64,000 nucleotides of DNA from Prinsepia uniflora (taxonomy: Eukaryota > Streptophyta > Magnoliopsida > Rosales > Rosaceae), in the NCBI GenBank assembly GCA_032719365.1, contig CM064867.1:44479651-44543650 (forward strand), read 5' to 3'. A program made the position numbers and the translations under genes. Each line of letters opens with the position of its first letter. Position 1 is the stretch's first letter. This document shows positions 9,842-21,397 of this stretch, piece after piece. The notes under the pieces are model-generated. The model was not told the DNA's origin and did no database searches. It saw nothing but the letters and a program-made list of their open reading frames with translations.

Positions 9842-12635
9842 TGACACGACCCATCCCAATCCCCCCGGGATTACCATGGAATGTGTCATGCTCCCGTCTG
9901 ACAAGAGGTGTCAGACAAGGGATAACCTGTTGCCACTGCCCAACTGGGCTTCCAAAGTGCGTAAGGATCGATGGAGGAGGTGTATGATGTCCCAGTCTCT
10001 ACTGCAGTCGCATCCGGAATCAACCTGAAGGGCATTAAAAACAAAAGCTGTGAGTGGACAAAAATAAACAAGTCTGTTAAAAACATTTATAAGACATTTA
10101 TGCCCCTCAGTAAAATCATATGCATGCACCAAAAACCAATAATCCCATATTTATTTTGAAATAACCATTAGGGCCTTAGCCCGGAAACCAAAGCATAGTT
10201 TCAAATTCTAAAAGTCAATCCAAGAGTTATTTCGTCAATCCAGTAATATTCACTTATTATTTTTCCATCTCCGGCATCCCCGATGCCTAGCGTCCTAGAC
10301 GCTTGACGTTCCAGACGTCATATCTCATGGTATTAAGCAACGCGTGCTGCCCGGGGTCTCACCGGGTCCATATCTCTGACATCCCCGATGTCTGACGTCC
10401 ATGACGTTTAACAATCCTGCTCCTGGATCACTATACGGTCCGGTAGCTCTGTACAATGAGCCATCGCAGGCAATGCACCGTGACTTCTCCAGTGTCCCCG
10501 ACACTTGGAGGAGACCAGGATATATATATATATATCCTCATATCGAGATGGTTTTATGGAACACATTTTATTATTCATTTCCAAAATCGTTTATTCAATT
10601 CCATTTTAGGATCCCCGACCCGAAATCGCATATATAAATCAACTGGGCCCCTGGTCCGATTTCATAAGTCAATTGGGTCCCTGGCCCGATTTCACAAGTT
10701 AACTGGACCCCTGGCCCGATTTTACTTTATCAAATCCGTAACCGTTTCATGAAATCATATCCATCCATATTTATGGAAATCAGTGCAAATCCAGAAAACC
10801 TCGATTCACGTGCAAACACGTAAATCGCCTCAAAATGCGTGAAAACATATAAATTCATTGATATCCAAAATAAATCATATAATCACAATTATAACAATCA
10901 TGAAACAGTTATGCATGCATCAAATTTATAAAACCAATTTCCACTCACAGACCGTTTAACCGAGCGCCTCGATACGCGTGCCAAAGGCCTTCCCGGGCCA
11001 CACGGCTAACAACGGACTCCCAATCCTGTACAAATCACATTAGAGGGTGACTAACCTCCACATTAACATCCCATTAAAGTCCCGTAATTTTCCCGAATTT
11101 TTAAGTATTTTTAAACTGGATTTAAAACCTTCGGACATCGCGAACAATGTCGAGACGGTGTCCGATCGACACGAAACCAATCCCAAAATGTTTGTTACAT
11201 TGTATAGGATAAAAGTCATGTTGACCTCACCTCGAGATTCATGCCCACGCGCCGTCACGCGCCGCCGTGAGTGGCTGCGCGTGAAAGCCACGCGCCTGCT
11301 ACAGTGACTGCTACAGTCCCCATCTTCACCCGTTTGTCTGGTAAACGGGTTGGAAAGCCCGCGATAGGATCCGGTTCAATCAAACCCAATTCAACATCAA
11401 TTCAATCCGTTCTTGATCCTATAACAATCATCAACCAACCAATTTCAGTTCTGTGACATCAATTAACATCAACCAATCCATAATCGTGCCAACAACCCGT
11501 GATCACCCAAAACGGGTCGATCACTAAAACTCCACCAATCCTCAACCATTGCCAAATTAACTTCACAAGAAGCTTATAAGGATTAATACGAACCAATTCA
11601 CATGATTAATTGAACACGACGTTACCTCAATCACCACGACTCAAGCTTGAGTTTTCCAACCGTCCACCTCGTCCGTTCACGGCCCTAGGAGCCCCAAAGC
11701 TTGCCCCATTTGATCTGGTTCGACACGTTGAAGTTCCAGGAAGCTCAATCCATCATCAATTAGGCTTGGGCTGGCCTAAAACTAGAAATTTGCATTTGAA
11801 TTTCCCAGAAACCAGTTTCGGGTTTTCAGAGAAATCCACCACCATAAACACTCCATTCCTTTCATTCTCAATCACAGAGTAAACCTCTCGACTCACTCTC
11901 AATTTTAACAATCCAAATCAGTCCTTAAAAGCACCCAAAACCGTCCTCAATCGACTGTGCAAAGTTCCCCTGCACTGACCCGAAACCATTAAACAAACCA
12001 GTGCCCATGTCCTTGTAATCGATTGCCAGCACAATACATGTGCAATCACACCCCACACTGTCCATATTCAGTCATTAAATTGATAAACAAACCATGGGAT
12101 CGATCGCACAAACATTCCACCTCACGGCCAGTTCAATGAAACAGTGCCCCCGTGTGAAATTACAATTCTGCCCTTGTGCAGAAAATTACCAAAATGCCCC
12201 TCACGCATCCTGACCCATAACTCGGTCATACGGACTCCGATTGATGCGTACCGCCTGTCTACGAACTCAGGGCATCGAGACCTTCCTAACGGTCCTCGGC
12301 CCTCGGCCATCGGACCTCCCGATCAAAAAGTCAACAATTCCCCCTTATTACGTTCAAATTACGAAAACGCCCATGAACTTCCGTACATCATAACTTTCAC
12401 CACGAACGTTGGAATCGAACGTGCCACCTGTCTATGAACTCGTGACGTCCCGAACTACGTCACGGTCATCGGTCAAAGTCCGTTTGACCATCCGAATTAA
12501 AAGTCAACGTTTTGCCCACGCCCAGGGGCAAAACTGTCATTTTGCACAATTCGTCCGAAATCGCCCAACTAATCCCAGCTTAGTAAATCACAATTAAATA
12601 TTATTAAATCCCGATATTCGGGACGGGTCGTTACA
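9842..12635 (-). repeat. 5' LTR of element B
   Basis: Second copy of 3282-6133. It differs by the 70-bp loss noted above, an extra TA step at about 10520, an extra 11 bp near 11391 and scattered substitutions. It is followed by flank CCCGA. Confidence 0.92.
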
Positions 12636-12808
12636 CCCGAAGTATCAACCCGTTCCGACACGACATGCGCCAGATAACCCTGGCATCCCTTCCGTAGAAG
12701 TTTGGTAGCAGTAAGTGAAGAAATCACTTCAGGAGGCGAACCGTCACGTTCCCCCCGAAAGATAACCTCCGGCAAACCCGGGCTCCGCAGAATCACTTGC
12801 TTGCTACA
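12636..12808 (-). pseudogene. Protease-RT linker of element A, cut off by a stop and by B
   Basis: In frame with the gag-protease ORF but downstream of its TGA at 12809-12811. It encodes the usual linker with PGLPEVIFRG and LLRKGCQGYLAHVV, then runs into B. The 75-codon ORF drawn through it begins at a GTG codon and ends in B LTR, so it is not a gene of its own. Confidence 0.8.
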
Positions 12809-14179
12809 TCAATCGATGAGCGATCCGTGCTCCGATAGCCAATCCATCCCTAGGATTATATCGAAGTCGTGGATATCCAGAATAATTAAGTCTGCTGGTA
12901 AATCCACATCCTCAATTCTTACCGGGCACCTCCGAATCACCTGATTCACAAGGTACACGATGCCCATCGGGGTGCCAACACCCATTTCGCAACCTAAAGA
13001 TGATACCACACAACCAAGCATACCAGCACAACTCTTCGAAATAAAAGAATGTGTAGCCCCCGCATCCATCAATACACGTACAAGAAGGTTTAAGATATGT
13101 AGTGTACCTGTGACCACGCCTGGGGCAGTCCTCGCCTGTTGTTGGGTCATTGCAAACACTTGGGCCCTCGGCCCTCCGTTCCGTCCGCGCCCGCGCGCTC
13201 CACGACCAGCACCACGGTCACCTCCCTGACCGCGACCTCCATTAGTGTGGGAAGCCAAGCTCTGCACCACACTAGAGCCCCCAGCGTCGTTGTTCTTGGA
13301 CAACTGCGGGCAATCACAGGCATAGTGACCCTCCTCTCCGCAAGCAAAACAAGTTACTGGCCTTGGCCTGTCCGAATGCCCACCAGAAGCACCGCTCCAA
13401 GATGAGCGCTGCCCAGAGTTGTATCCAGATCCTCTGCCCTGAGAGCCTCCGCGTCGACCTGACCAGCCACGACCCTTGAAGGATGAGGGTGCTCCCCTGT
13501 AGCCCCCTCCCTTGTTGTTCTTCTGGCCTGATGGCCCACGATGTGGGCGATCCTGACGTCGCCCCTCGCCCGAAGGTGGTCGTGTCTGGCGTACCGCCAG
13601 ACTGGCCTCGACACGCACCGCAGCGTCGACCAAATCTCTCAGTGAAGCATGAGTAGCAGTAGTCACACTTGCCCAGATCTCCCCTCGGAGTCCAACCTCG
13701 AACCTTTGGCATTTTTCCTCCTCCGTGCTCACGAATGATGCAGCGAACCGGGAAAGTTTCCCGAAAGTTTGCTCGTAGTCCTCAACGGACATATCCCCCT
13801 GCTCCAGCCGCAGGAACTCAGCCTCCCGTGCCGCGCGAAAGGATCGCGGGTAGTACTGGTCCAGAAATCTGGAACGGAAAGCTTCCCAAGTAGTGATATG
13901 GACCGACCACCCAGACATTTCGAGTCCGTGCCACCACTGGTAGGCTTCTCCTTCCAGCAAGAAGGCCGCCAAAGTTACCCGTTCGCCCGGAGGGCAGTGC
14001 ATCACCGAGAAGATCCTCTCCCACTTGGTGATCCAATCATGAGCATCCTCGGGGTTTGATCCCCCGCAGAAAGGAGTGGCTCCCAACCGGTGAGCCCTTT
14101 CAATGCTCGCGCATTCCATCTCCCTTTCCAGATCCTCGTCAGTTCGTGTATGAGGAATTCTCCTAGGAGGCATAACCAA
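12809..14179 (-). CDS. Gag-protease polyprotein of element A, truncated by a stop
   Basis: 456 residues. Retrotransposon gag domain at about 20-190 (WITKWERIF, FLLEGEAYQWW, FLDQYYP, EFLRLEQGDMSVEDY). A basic Gly/Arg/Ser-rich linker covers 200-270. A CCHC zinc knuckle uses C277, C280, H285 and C290 (CFACGEEGHYACDC), and a second Gly/Arg-rich stretch follows at 314-335. The aspartic protease has catalytic D372 in MDAGATHSFIS and the flap-distal motif FDIILGMDWLS at 439-449. The ATG at 14179 lies 111 bp inside the PBS and heads MVMPPRR, the usual gag start in this lineage. The frame ends in TGA after LID; the sense sequence GATTGATGT suggests a 3-bp duplication that introduced the stop. The frame stays open beyond it. 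Confidence 0.93.
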   Translation of the reverse strand: MVMPPRRIPHTRTDEDLEREMECASIERAHRLGATPFCGGSNPEDAHDWITKWERIFSVMHCPPGERVTLAAFLLEGEAYQWWHGLEMSGWSVHITTWEAFRSRFLDQYYPRSFRAAREAEFLRLEQGDMSVEDYEQTFGKLSRFAASFVSTEEEKCQRFEVGLRGEIWASVTTATHASLRDLVDAAVRVEASLAVRQTRPPSGEGRRQDRPHRGPSGQKNNKGGGYRGAPSSFKGRGWSGRRGGSQGRGSGYNSGQRSSWSGASGGHSDRPRPVTCFACGEEGHYACDCPQLSKNNDAGGSSVVQSLASHTNGGRGQGGDRGAGRGARGRGRNGGPRAQVFAMTQQQARTAPGVVTGTLHILNLLVRVLMDAGATHSFISKSCAGMLGCVVSSLGCEMGVGTPMGIVYLVNQVIRRCPVRIEDVDLPADLIILDIHDFDIILGMDWLSEHGSLID

Positions 14180-14289
14180 CAGTCAAGAGGCATAGATCAG
14201 ATAACGATATTCTTAAAAGTCGAAAAGTAACTAGTACTAATCGCTAGTCTAGCATGCTGACCATAACCTAGTACTGACCACAACCTAGT

Positions 14290-14301
14290 GCTCTGATACC
14301 A
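14290..14301 (-). other. Primer-binding site of element A (tRNA-iMet)
   Basis: Plus GCTCTGATACCA three bases from the LTR; sense TGGTATCAGAGC. Confidence 0.92.
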
Positions 14302-14304
14302 AGC

Positions 14305-16870
14305 TGACAGGACCCACCACGATCCCACAGGGACCACAAGGGGGTGTGCCCTGCTCCCGTCTGACACCCAAAAATTCATACTAATTTTAACCTCAAAACA
14401 TCAAATGCATAAATAAACAATTTAAAGTCATACATCAAATCCGAATTAAACAGATGTCAGACAAGGGATGAAATCCAAAATTACAAGTTGCGAGCACGAC
14501 TCTAACATAACCCTGCGGGTACACCACCCAGCAGGGGTTCAGGTACGCAGAAGTAGATCTATGCCTCAGCGTCAGGTTCCTCCTCTACCTCAGTATCACG
14601 ACCTGGAGGGGTTACCAAAAACATTAAGGGTGAGTGGACCGAAACTCAAGTTTATAAAATCATTTGATAAGTAAAACATATAATTTACCCCTCCGTTTTC
14701 CAAACATGCATGCAACCGTATTTAAAATCATAAGTCATATACTATAAACCATAAGGCATGTAATAAAACCATAAGTATAATTTTAGTTGCTGCACTATAC
14801 ACTCCAATCCCGACATCCCTGATGTCTGACGTCCCTGACGTCCAATAAGGTCACTATCACAAGGCTACGCGTGCCACTCGGGTCTCAATTCCGAGTTTAA
14901 TCCCCGAACCCTGTTCGGTTACAGCATCCCCGATGCTTAGCGTCATAGACGCTGGATGTTCTAGACGTCTGTGACCTCTCCGGGGTACCTCATCCGGAGG
15001 AGACAGTATCATACGAATGGACCTATACAGTGCAGTACCAAATACATTTTATTGATATCCACATGCAAGCATATAAATAAAATCCGAACCAATCATTAAG
15101 TTTCATTAGACGGGTCTCAAGCCCAAATACCGTGAAACGTGCCATAACCATGTTTTCCATATCATCAAAACCATTATTGTTTTTAGCATGTGAATAAGTA
15201 TAATAAACCAGAAAACATTTATGCACGCAAGGGTTTAAGAAAATGGCCCACTCATTGTACGATCCCGCGGTGAACCTGCGCGTACGAACTTGTACCGGGA
15301 TTATCGTACAATTCCTGTCAGTCTAAATCACATGTAAGTGTCACTACAAGTCTTAAACGTTTAACCACAAACTCCGAAATAGAAACTGGCTCGGGGAAGC
15401 CGTCCAACACGTTTCCCGAGGCAACCAGCCCTAAACTGACCCATCAAAACTATCTCAGATCAACATGGTTAATTCACCAAAAATGTTCAGAAAGATGAGA
15501 GGAATAAAAGTCATGTTGATCGTGATCGAAGATATGCCCCAACGCGCCCTCACGCGCCGCCCAAAGTGGCTGCGCGTGAAAGTCACGCGCCTGACACTGT
15601 AGCTACAATGTCAGCACCTTCACCCGTTTGTCTGTAATTCGGGCCTGCCACCCGCGGCTTGACCCGGTTAATTACCCATAAATTCCCACTCGATTTCAAT
15701 CCAATTTGATCTTAACATGTTATTTAAACATCTAATTTAAGTTCCGAGTTATTAATTAGCCAAATCGAATCCTTAAATGGCCCTTCGACCCGTGGTCATC
15801 CAAACGGGTTGATCACCCCAACACACTGGTTTCTAAACCAAAATCAAATTAACTTTACATGAAGTATCATAGTATCACAACGAACTGGAAAACACACTCA
15901 ATTGAACCAACACTCACCTGGAAGTAGTCGTCCAAACCTCTGAAATTCTTCTGAACACGGCAGTCACCGTCCCAGTTCACCCGTGGCTGGTTGCCTTCGA
16001 TTTTGATATGGTTGTGTTCTAAACACTCCCAGAAAGCTTAATCTGCAATTAGATTGGTCCAACACACCGTAGAAATTAAACTCTGATTTTTCCCTCCAAT
16101 TTTCCAGAAATGGCTTCTCTGGTTTTCCTCACCCGTTCTCAGTTATAACAGCATCAGAGTGATGCTCACACACGTTCTAATTAGTTATAAACAATTTCAA
16201 ACCGTCCCAGAGGCTCGTGGGTGTCCAATTGTCCACTGAAAAATGCTTCCCGAAAAGCTTCGAACTTGAATTAATCAATTGATCGTGTAGGTTGGACGGC
16301 TCAGGCCACGTTTAAAAGCAAAAGACAGCCCAGACTTTCCAGCACATGTTAGCATAATCAATTGCACGATAGAACCACCGAACATGGTGGTGACGCCCAT
16401 GTCCCCCGCGGTCTGCTACAGTAACCAGGGCAAAAAGACCAAAATGCCCCTGGTTCAAAAATTACCAAACTGCCCCTCACTTCCTATACCCGTAACTCAG
16501 CCATACGAAGTCCGATTTCGGCGTGCCGCCTGTCTACGGACTCAGGACGTCGAGACCTACCTATCGGTCCTTGAGTCGCGTGAAAATTAATTGTCAAACT
16601 AAAAGTCAACATTTCCGCCCGTGAAGTCCAACTTACGGTAATGCCCCTGAACTTCCGATAGTCATAACTTTTTCCCTGATTGTCCGAAATGGACGTGCCA
16701 CCTGTCTATGAACTCGTGACGTCCCGAACTACGTCACGGTCATTAGTCAAAGTCCATTTGACCCACCAATCAAAAAGTCAACAATTTGGTCATACCATTC
16801 GTAAGGGTAAAAACGTCAATTCACATATTAAATTACAATATTAAAATCCTCGAATTTCCGAGGTGTTACA
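14305..16870 (-). repeat. 5' LTR of element A
   Basis: 2566 bp, plus strand TGACAGGACCC to GGTGTTACA. The 3' 334 bp match the left edge of the window. It has the GC-rich inverted repeat with CACGCGC (about 15541-15600), the TGACGT inverted repeat (16715-16738) and the acceptor-like CTCCAG|GTCGTG in sense (about 14610). Its copy of the donor-like motif reads ATGAGTGG in place of GTGAGTGG. Confidence 0.93.
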
Positions 16871-18461
16871 CATAAGCCTTCCTGAGAGTAAGGTACCCAA
16901 CGGGGGCGACTCCACTCAGTTAGTGCTCCGTGACTACTCCGGGGTCTACCCAGGCCAACGACCCTTCCCGGAGAAGACAATCCTTATAAAGGAAGGTATA
17001 TGAATATATATATATATATATCGAAAACATTCTTAAAACCTTTCAAAGGATTCATGCCCCGGTCCCCATAAATCGTCCTGCAACTAGAAATCCATTTAGG
17101 GACCCCGACCCGAAATCACAAACGTAAACCAACTGGGCCTCGTGCCCGAACTCATGAATTAACTGGGTATCGTGCTTGATATCTCAAGGTCAGACACGAT
17201 TACGATAGTAGTGATGCATGCAACCATTCTTCCTGGACCGCCTTCAATCCTGGTATGTCACCGTGAACGAATCAACCAACGCGACCTCCACTAGATCATG
17301 GTGCACTCATCACCGATCAATATCTTGAACGATTAGCACTCCGAAGTCGAGCCTCCAGTGGCTGCTCGACAACGGGTTGTGCATCATGACCTCTCCGGAA
17401 GGAACACATCCCAGTCCGGAGACGAGCGTCGTATCGTCCGTCGCCGAGAACTTAGCACTCGCCGCGACCACGACTCAGACCCGTAGGTCATGAATAGGGC
17501 CACTTGCCCGAAACAAAACCAAGTGGGTCTCATGCCCAAGTTTATCCTTTTTAAATCCAAAACCATTTCATTTAAACCAACATAGAAAGAAACCTCGAAA
17601 TATGTGCAAATATGCATGCATCAATTTAGAAAACAAGGTCCACTCACAGACCGTCCAAGCTGCCACCTCGATACGCATGCCATATGGCTCTCCCGGACCA
17701 ATCACCGTCACCAGGACTCCCAAACCTATCCAAATCGTAATAGATGGTTACTAACTACTTAATTAAACCCTCACTTAAGCCCCGTAGTTTTCTGGACTTC
17801 TTAACTATTTTTAAACTCGATCCTAAACCTTCGGACGTCCCAAACAATATTGTGACGGTGTCCGATCGACATGAAACCAGTCCCAAAATGTTAGTTACAT
17901 CGAATAGATTAAAAGTCATGTTGAACACTTTCCCAAAATGTGCCCCACACGCCCTCACGTACCGCCCAAAAGGGTTGCGCATGGGAGACACGTGCTTACA
18001 CTGTTCATCGTCCCCTACCTCTAGTCGACTGGGTTCAGACAGGTTCGATCCAACCGAACAGGAGGTCACCGTCCGGTCTTATTTCTCACTTGTTTTTCAG
18101 TCCATTTCTTCCCATTTTTATTCCTAAATGTTCCTATCAACAAACCTAATCAATCCAGCCATTAAAAACAAGAAAAGCTGTCCTAGCCCTCGAAACCGAT
18201 CCACTTCGGCACCCCTAGGTCCCTAGATTGTGTTAGGATCAATAGGAACTCAAAACCGTCCTCTAAAACTCTCTTTCCAAATTTTAAAATAAAAGGGTTC
18301 TCGGGTAAACTCACCTCCGCCGTCCACGGCGGCCACGCCATCGCTGCTGCCCCCCCTCAGCCTCATGTCAACCTCACTCTCTCACTAGGACACATAAATG
18401 GTTGAGATGTGGGGTGGTATGTTGTGTGTGTTTGTTTGTTCAAAGGAAAATGGATAATGGA

Positions 18462-18487
18462 GGGGGGGGGGGGGGGGGGGGGGGGGG
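18462..18487 (+). repeat. Poly-G tract (26 G)
   Basis: Uninterrupted run of 26 G inside LTR fragment C. It could form a G-quadruplex; the length may be unreliable in assembly. Confidence 0.9.
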
Positions 18488-18679
18488 TTTGGGTTTGTGA
18501 GAGGAAAAAGAGAAGATGACTGATGATCAGGTGAAAGAGAGAAGGAAATGGACTATCAAGATTGAGAGATTAGATGAGATGGAGGGTTAGGATGAGAGAT
18601 GGGTAGGATTAATTATAAAATAATCTAGGATATTATTATTTAATTAAACTAGATCCAATTTTTGGGGAAGTGACCAATG

Positions 18680-18705
18680 GGATGAGTGACACTTGTCACT
18701 CATCC
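18680..18705. promoter_or_regulatory. TGACA palindrome of LTR C
   Basis: GGATGAGTGACA, then CT, then TGTCACTCATCC: perfect 12-bp arms. Equivalent palindromes at the same place in other LTRs are at 23435-23460, 26664-26689, 52539-52564, 53996-54017 and 60311-60328. Confidence 0.6.
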
Positions 18706-19045
18706 ATAGGTCCCACTTAAATATCTGCCCAATCAGATATTGCCACATCATCCCTGCCTCGTAATGCGTGCATAATGCAATCGAACTTCTATGAACCATA
18801 ACTTTCCCGTTCGACGTTCGATTTCGGCGTGCGACCCTGTCTATGGATTCGTATCGACTCGATCTAAGGAACGGTCCTTGGCCATCGGACCTCCTAGGTC
18901 AAAAGTCAACATTTTTCCCACGACCAAGGTCAAAACGGTCATTTTGCATCGTTCGTTCGATTTCGCCCCAACTAATCACCAATTAACCTCACTAATCCTT
19001 TCTTAGTCACTAATCTAATCCCGGAATTTGGGACTGGTTGTTACA

Positions 19046-20436
19046 ACTAAATATTCACGAATTACCGAAAATCACACAAATATTCCATGCATCCAAATAT
19101 CATCCAAAACATATAGAAATATGTTCAAAACATGCAAATATGCATGCATAACATTTTTATAAAATGAACGTCCACTCACACGTACCTTTCGTGTGCTTCA
19201 TCTTGCACGTTTTCCCAAAATTTTCTCAAAACATCATTTCCTATCAAAATCACTTTCTTTGGGTTACAAATCATATCAAATAACTCCTAATATAATCCCA
19301 TAATTTTCCAGAATTTTTAAATGTATTTAAAATGAACCCTAAACCTTAGAACACCTAAAACTACCCCCAAAATGGTGTCTGATTGACTCGAAACATGTGC
19401 CAAAATGTTCGTTATATCAAAATGATGAAAACACGTGTTGAACGTCTCTCAAAATTCTCTTGTACGCGCCCCCACGCTCAACCCAAAGTGGATGCGCGTG
19501 GGAGCCACGCGTCTGCACTGTAGCATCGTCTTCAACCTCCCTCTCGACTCGTTTTCCTAAAACTAGGGTCGCCCGACTAGACGACCCGACCCAACCTGTT
19601 CTTCCTCGTTTCTAACCCTTTCCAAATCCGTTTCAACCAGCATACTCTAATCCCATCCTATATCATTTCAACGAACTCAAAAAAAAGGAAAAATATCAAA
19701 ACTTGAGGAAACTTACCTCCCCTATTCGGCCGATCATCCTCTTCCTTGCTGGGCCAATTCCACCGCTCAACCCATTGAGTTTTAGGCTCATGATGATCAC
19801 ATGGATCCTTGAAAGCCAAGAGGACCCCTTATTCTTGGTGTTCTGCTACCCAAAACTAAAACCCGATAAAGACCTTCACAGGTCCATGGTCGCCAATCTT
19901 CAAACCTTCCTCTTTTCCTCTCTATTTCTTCATCCTTTTCTTCGTCTGGTCATCCTCTTCCTTCCTCCTCCCTCATGTTATCATCTCATGTCCTGTTTCC
20001 TCCCACTTATCCATCTTTCTCTCTAGGTGCACACCAACCATGGCCTTCGGCCATGATCCACCGAATTTGAACAAGCACACACACAACCCATATATATAGA
20101 ACAATGGTTGATGGGTGAAAATTCTGGACCATTCCAAAAGTGACCCTTGGCACCTCCTCATTGGCTATAGTGGAAAGATGACCAAAATTCCCCTAGGGGA
20201 AAAATTACCAAAAATGCCCCTAGAGGTTCCAAGCCCGTAACCTCCTTATACGACCTCCAATATAGGCACGCCACTTGTCTACAAACTCGGGGTTCCGAGA
20301 CCTTTCCAACGGTCTTCCCAAAATTCCCTAAGGATGTCCATAACAAAAAGTCAACATTTTGACTTTCTAGGGGCAAAATTGTCTTTTTGTCGTAACTTAT
20401 CCAAATTTGACTTTTCTTAAAGTCCGGATCGTTACA
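19046..20436 (-). repeat. LTR fragment D, host of fragment C
   Basis: Ends with GGATCGTTACA on the plus strand (sense TGTAACGATCC). It has the family modules: CCACTCACAC (about 19172), the CACGC/GCGTG inverted repeat (about 19470-19510) and the GTCAACATTTTGACTTT-type U3 start. C interrupts it at 19045/19046. The 107-codon ORF within it shows no recognisable domain. Confidence 0.75.
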
Positions 20437-21206
20437 CACATGCTACAGATAATGAATTGGAACTTCGTCACGTGTTTATGTGGATCTTCGTTCTAGATTT
20501 CGTGGAACTTGGGTAACTGATGGGGGACTCGACTTTTAAGCTCAATATCCTTCTTGTTGGTTCTAGGCTTGGGATAATGGATGCAGAAGTTTGTAGTGCC
20601 ATTCATAACCCTCCTAGACACCATGAACAACTAATGGAAGTTTTTATGAATTACCAAACCAAAGTGTTTGCAAACTCCGCCCACAACCTCATGCCCATAG
20701 ATTCGAGTCTATGGTGTGTGGTGATGAAATCCACATATCATGAAGGGTTAAGGAGAAAGTAAACAAAAAGGGCACTACCTGTTCCCTAAAGTAAGATTTT
20801 GAAGAAAAATGGTCTTTGAGATTCATGCAACTCTAAACATTTAATAAGAAAAAATATTTATATGTTGGGAGTCAAATATATATATGGTTCACATAAATTC
20901 AAAGTTTAGATGGAGACTTCTACGTTCGTGAGACCCAAGTAAATATCTTAGGTTTATTCAACTGTTTGGGTAAGCTCAAATGTGACTAAGTTATAAAGAA
21001 TAAACATAAGAGGCATGGCTAATTTCAAGACATCTCGAGGCTTAGTTAAACTCCATTGATGTCCCTTTCTTAGACCCAAAACCCGTCATGAGTTTTGTCT
21101 CTTATCCTAGACATCACCCTTAAAATTTCTTACTCCAGATGAACTAAGATAACTCAAGAGTTAACAACCACCACCCTCAACCTCATGTCCATAGATTTGA
21201 GTCAAC
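20437..21206. other. Unrecognised DNA with an internal duplication
   Basis: No LTR modules or known proteins. About 20687-20712 (CTCATGCCCATAGATTCGAG) is repeated at 21178-21206. The sequence after the first copy (20707-20763) is repeated at 28254-28310, on the far side of M. This looks like a duplicated host or old-repeat segment whose second copy was split by M. An 80-codon ORF (20520-20762) has no recognisable domain. Confidence 0.5.
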
Positions 21207-21392
21207 AGTTAGGTCATATTTTATGTATGTTTTATCCATGTTTTAATACCCTTTTACTTATATTTTGTTAATATTTCATTCTATGAAATTGGAGAAAATA
21301 ATATATTTTGTGAGAAATGTGTATATCAAATAGAGCTTGGAGTTACGGGAATTTGAGCGAAAGAATCACCTAAATCAAAGTTGAAACGAAGA

Positions 21393-21397
21393 ATTTA
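21393..21397. repeat. Left TSD of element E (ATTTA)
   Basis: ATTTA precedes the element and recurs at 27202-27206: a perfect 5-bp target duplication. Confidence 0.93.

Larger units (their letters stand above)
3282..12635 (-). mobile_element. Element B: non-coding LTR retrotransposon (LARD) nested in A
   Basis: Two LTRs of 2852 and 2794 bp, both running TGACACGACCC to GGGTCGTTACA on the plus strand, flank a 3.7-kb interior. A PBS lies beside the right LTR and a polypurine tract beside the left LTR, so sense is the minus strand. No gag or pol homology is visible; the longest ORFs in the interior are under 80 codons. The interior is alignable by eye with that of element L (for example 7060-7140 reversed against 59030-59110), so B belongs to a repeated family and is not a random deletion. 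It lies between the A protease and RT coding regions. Confidence 0.9.
1..16870 (-). mobile_element. Element A: Ty3/gypsy chromovirus, Tekay/Del-like, with B nested inside
   Basis: Minus-strand LTR retrotransposon cut by the left edge of the window. In sense order it has a 5' LTR (14305-16870), an initiator-Met PBS, gag and protease, RT, RNase H, integrase, a chromodomain-like tail, a polypurine tract and the last 334 bp of the other LTR copy. The long LTRs (2566 bp), the PBS and the C-terminal chromodomain-like tail fit the Tekay/Del lineage. The 334 comparable LTR bases align without gaps and I count 7 differences (about 2.1%), so the insertion is fairly young. Element B splits the coding region, and two in-frame stops make A defective. 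A itself lies inside LTR fragment C. Confidence 0.93.
16871..19045 (-). repeat. LTR fragment C, host of element A
   Basis: Ends on the plus strand with GGTTGTTACA, the sense LTR start. Its sense sequence follows the L LTR module by module (reversed 16871-16990 matches 55797-55910; reversed 18900-19045 matches 53477-53620). A inserted into it, so its remainder lies left of the window. No polypurine tract follows it at 19046, so it is a 5' or solo LTR. Confidence 0.8.

Noticed and set aside
17744..18127. 127-codon ORF in LTR C, with shorter relatives in B (4556-4816, 11047-11307)
   Set aside because: It follows a conserved LTR nucleotide block seen on both strands of many LTRs; the conserved part is the DNA module, and the frame is not kept in other copies.
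19703..20026. 107-codon ORF
   Set aside because: Lies wholly inside LTR fragment D, with Leu/Pro/Phe-rich low-complexity product; typical LTR chance ORF.
20520..20762. 80-codon ORF in the unrecognised flank
   Set aside because: No recognisable domain or start context; it lies in repeated DNA and its second copy is broken by M.
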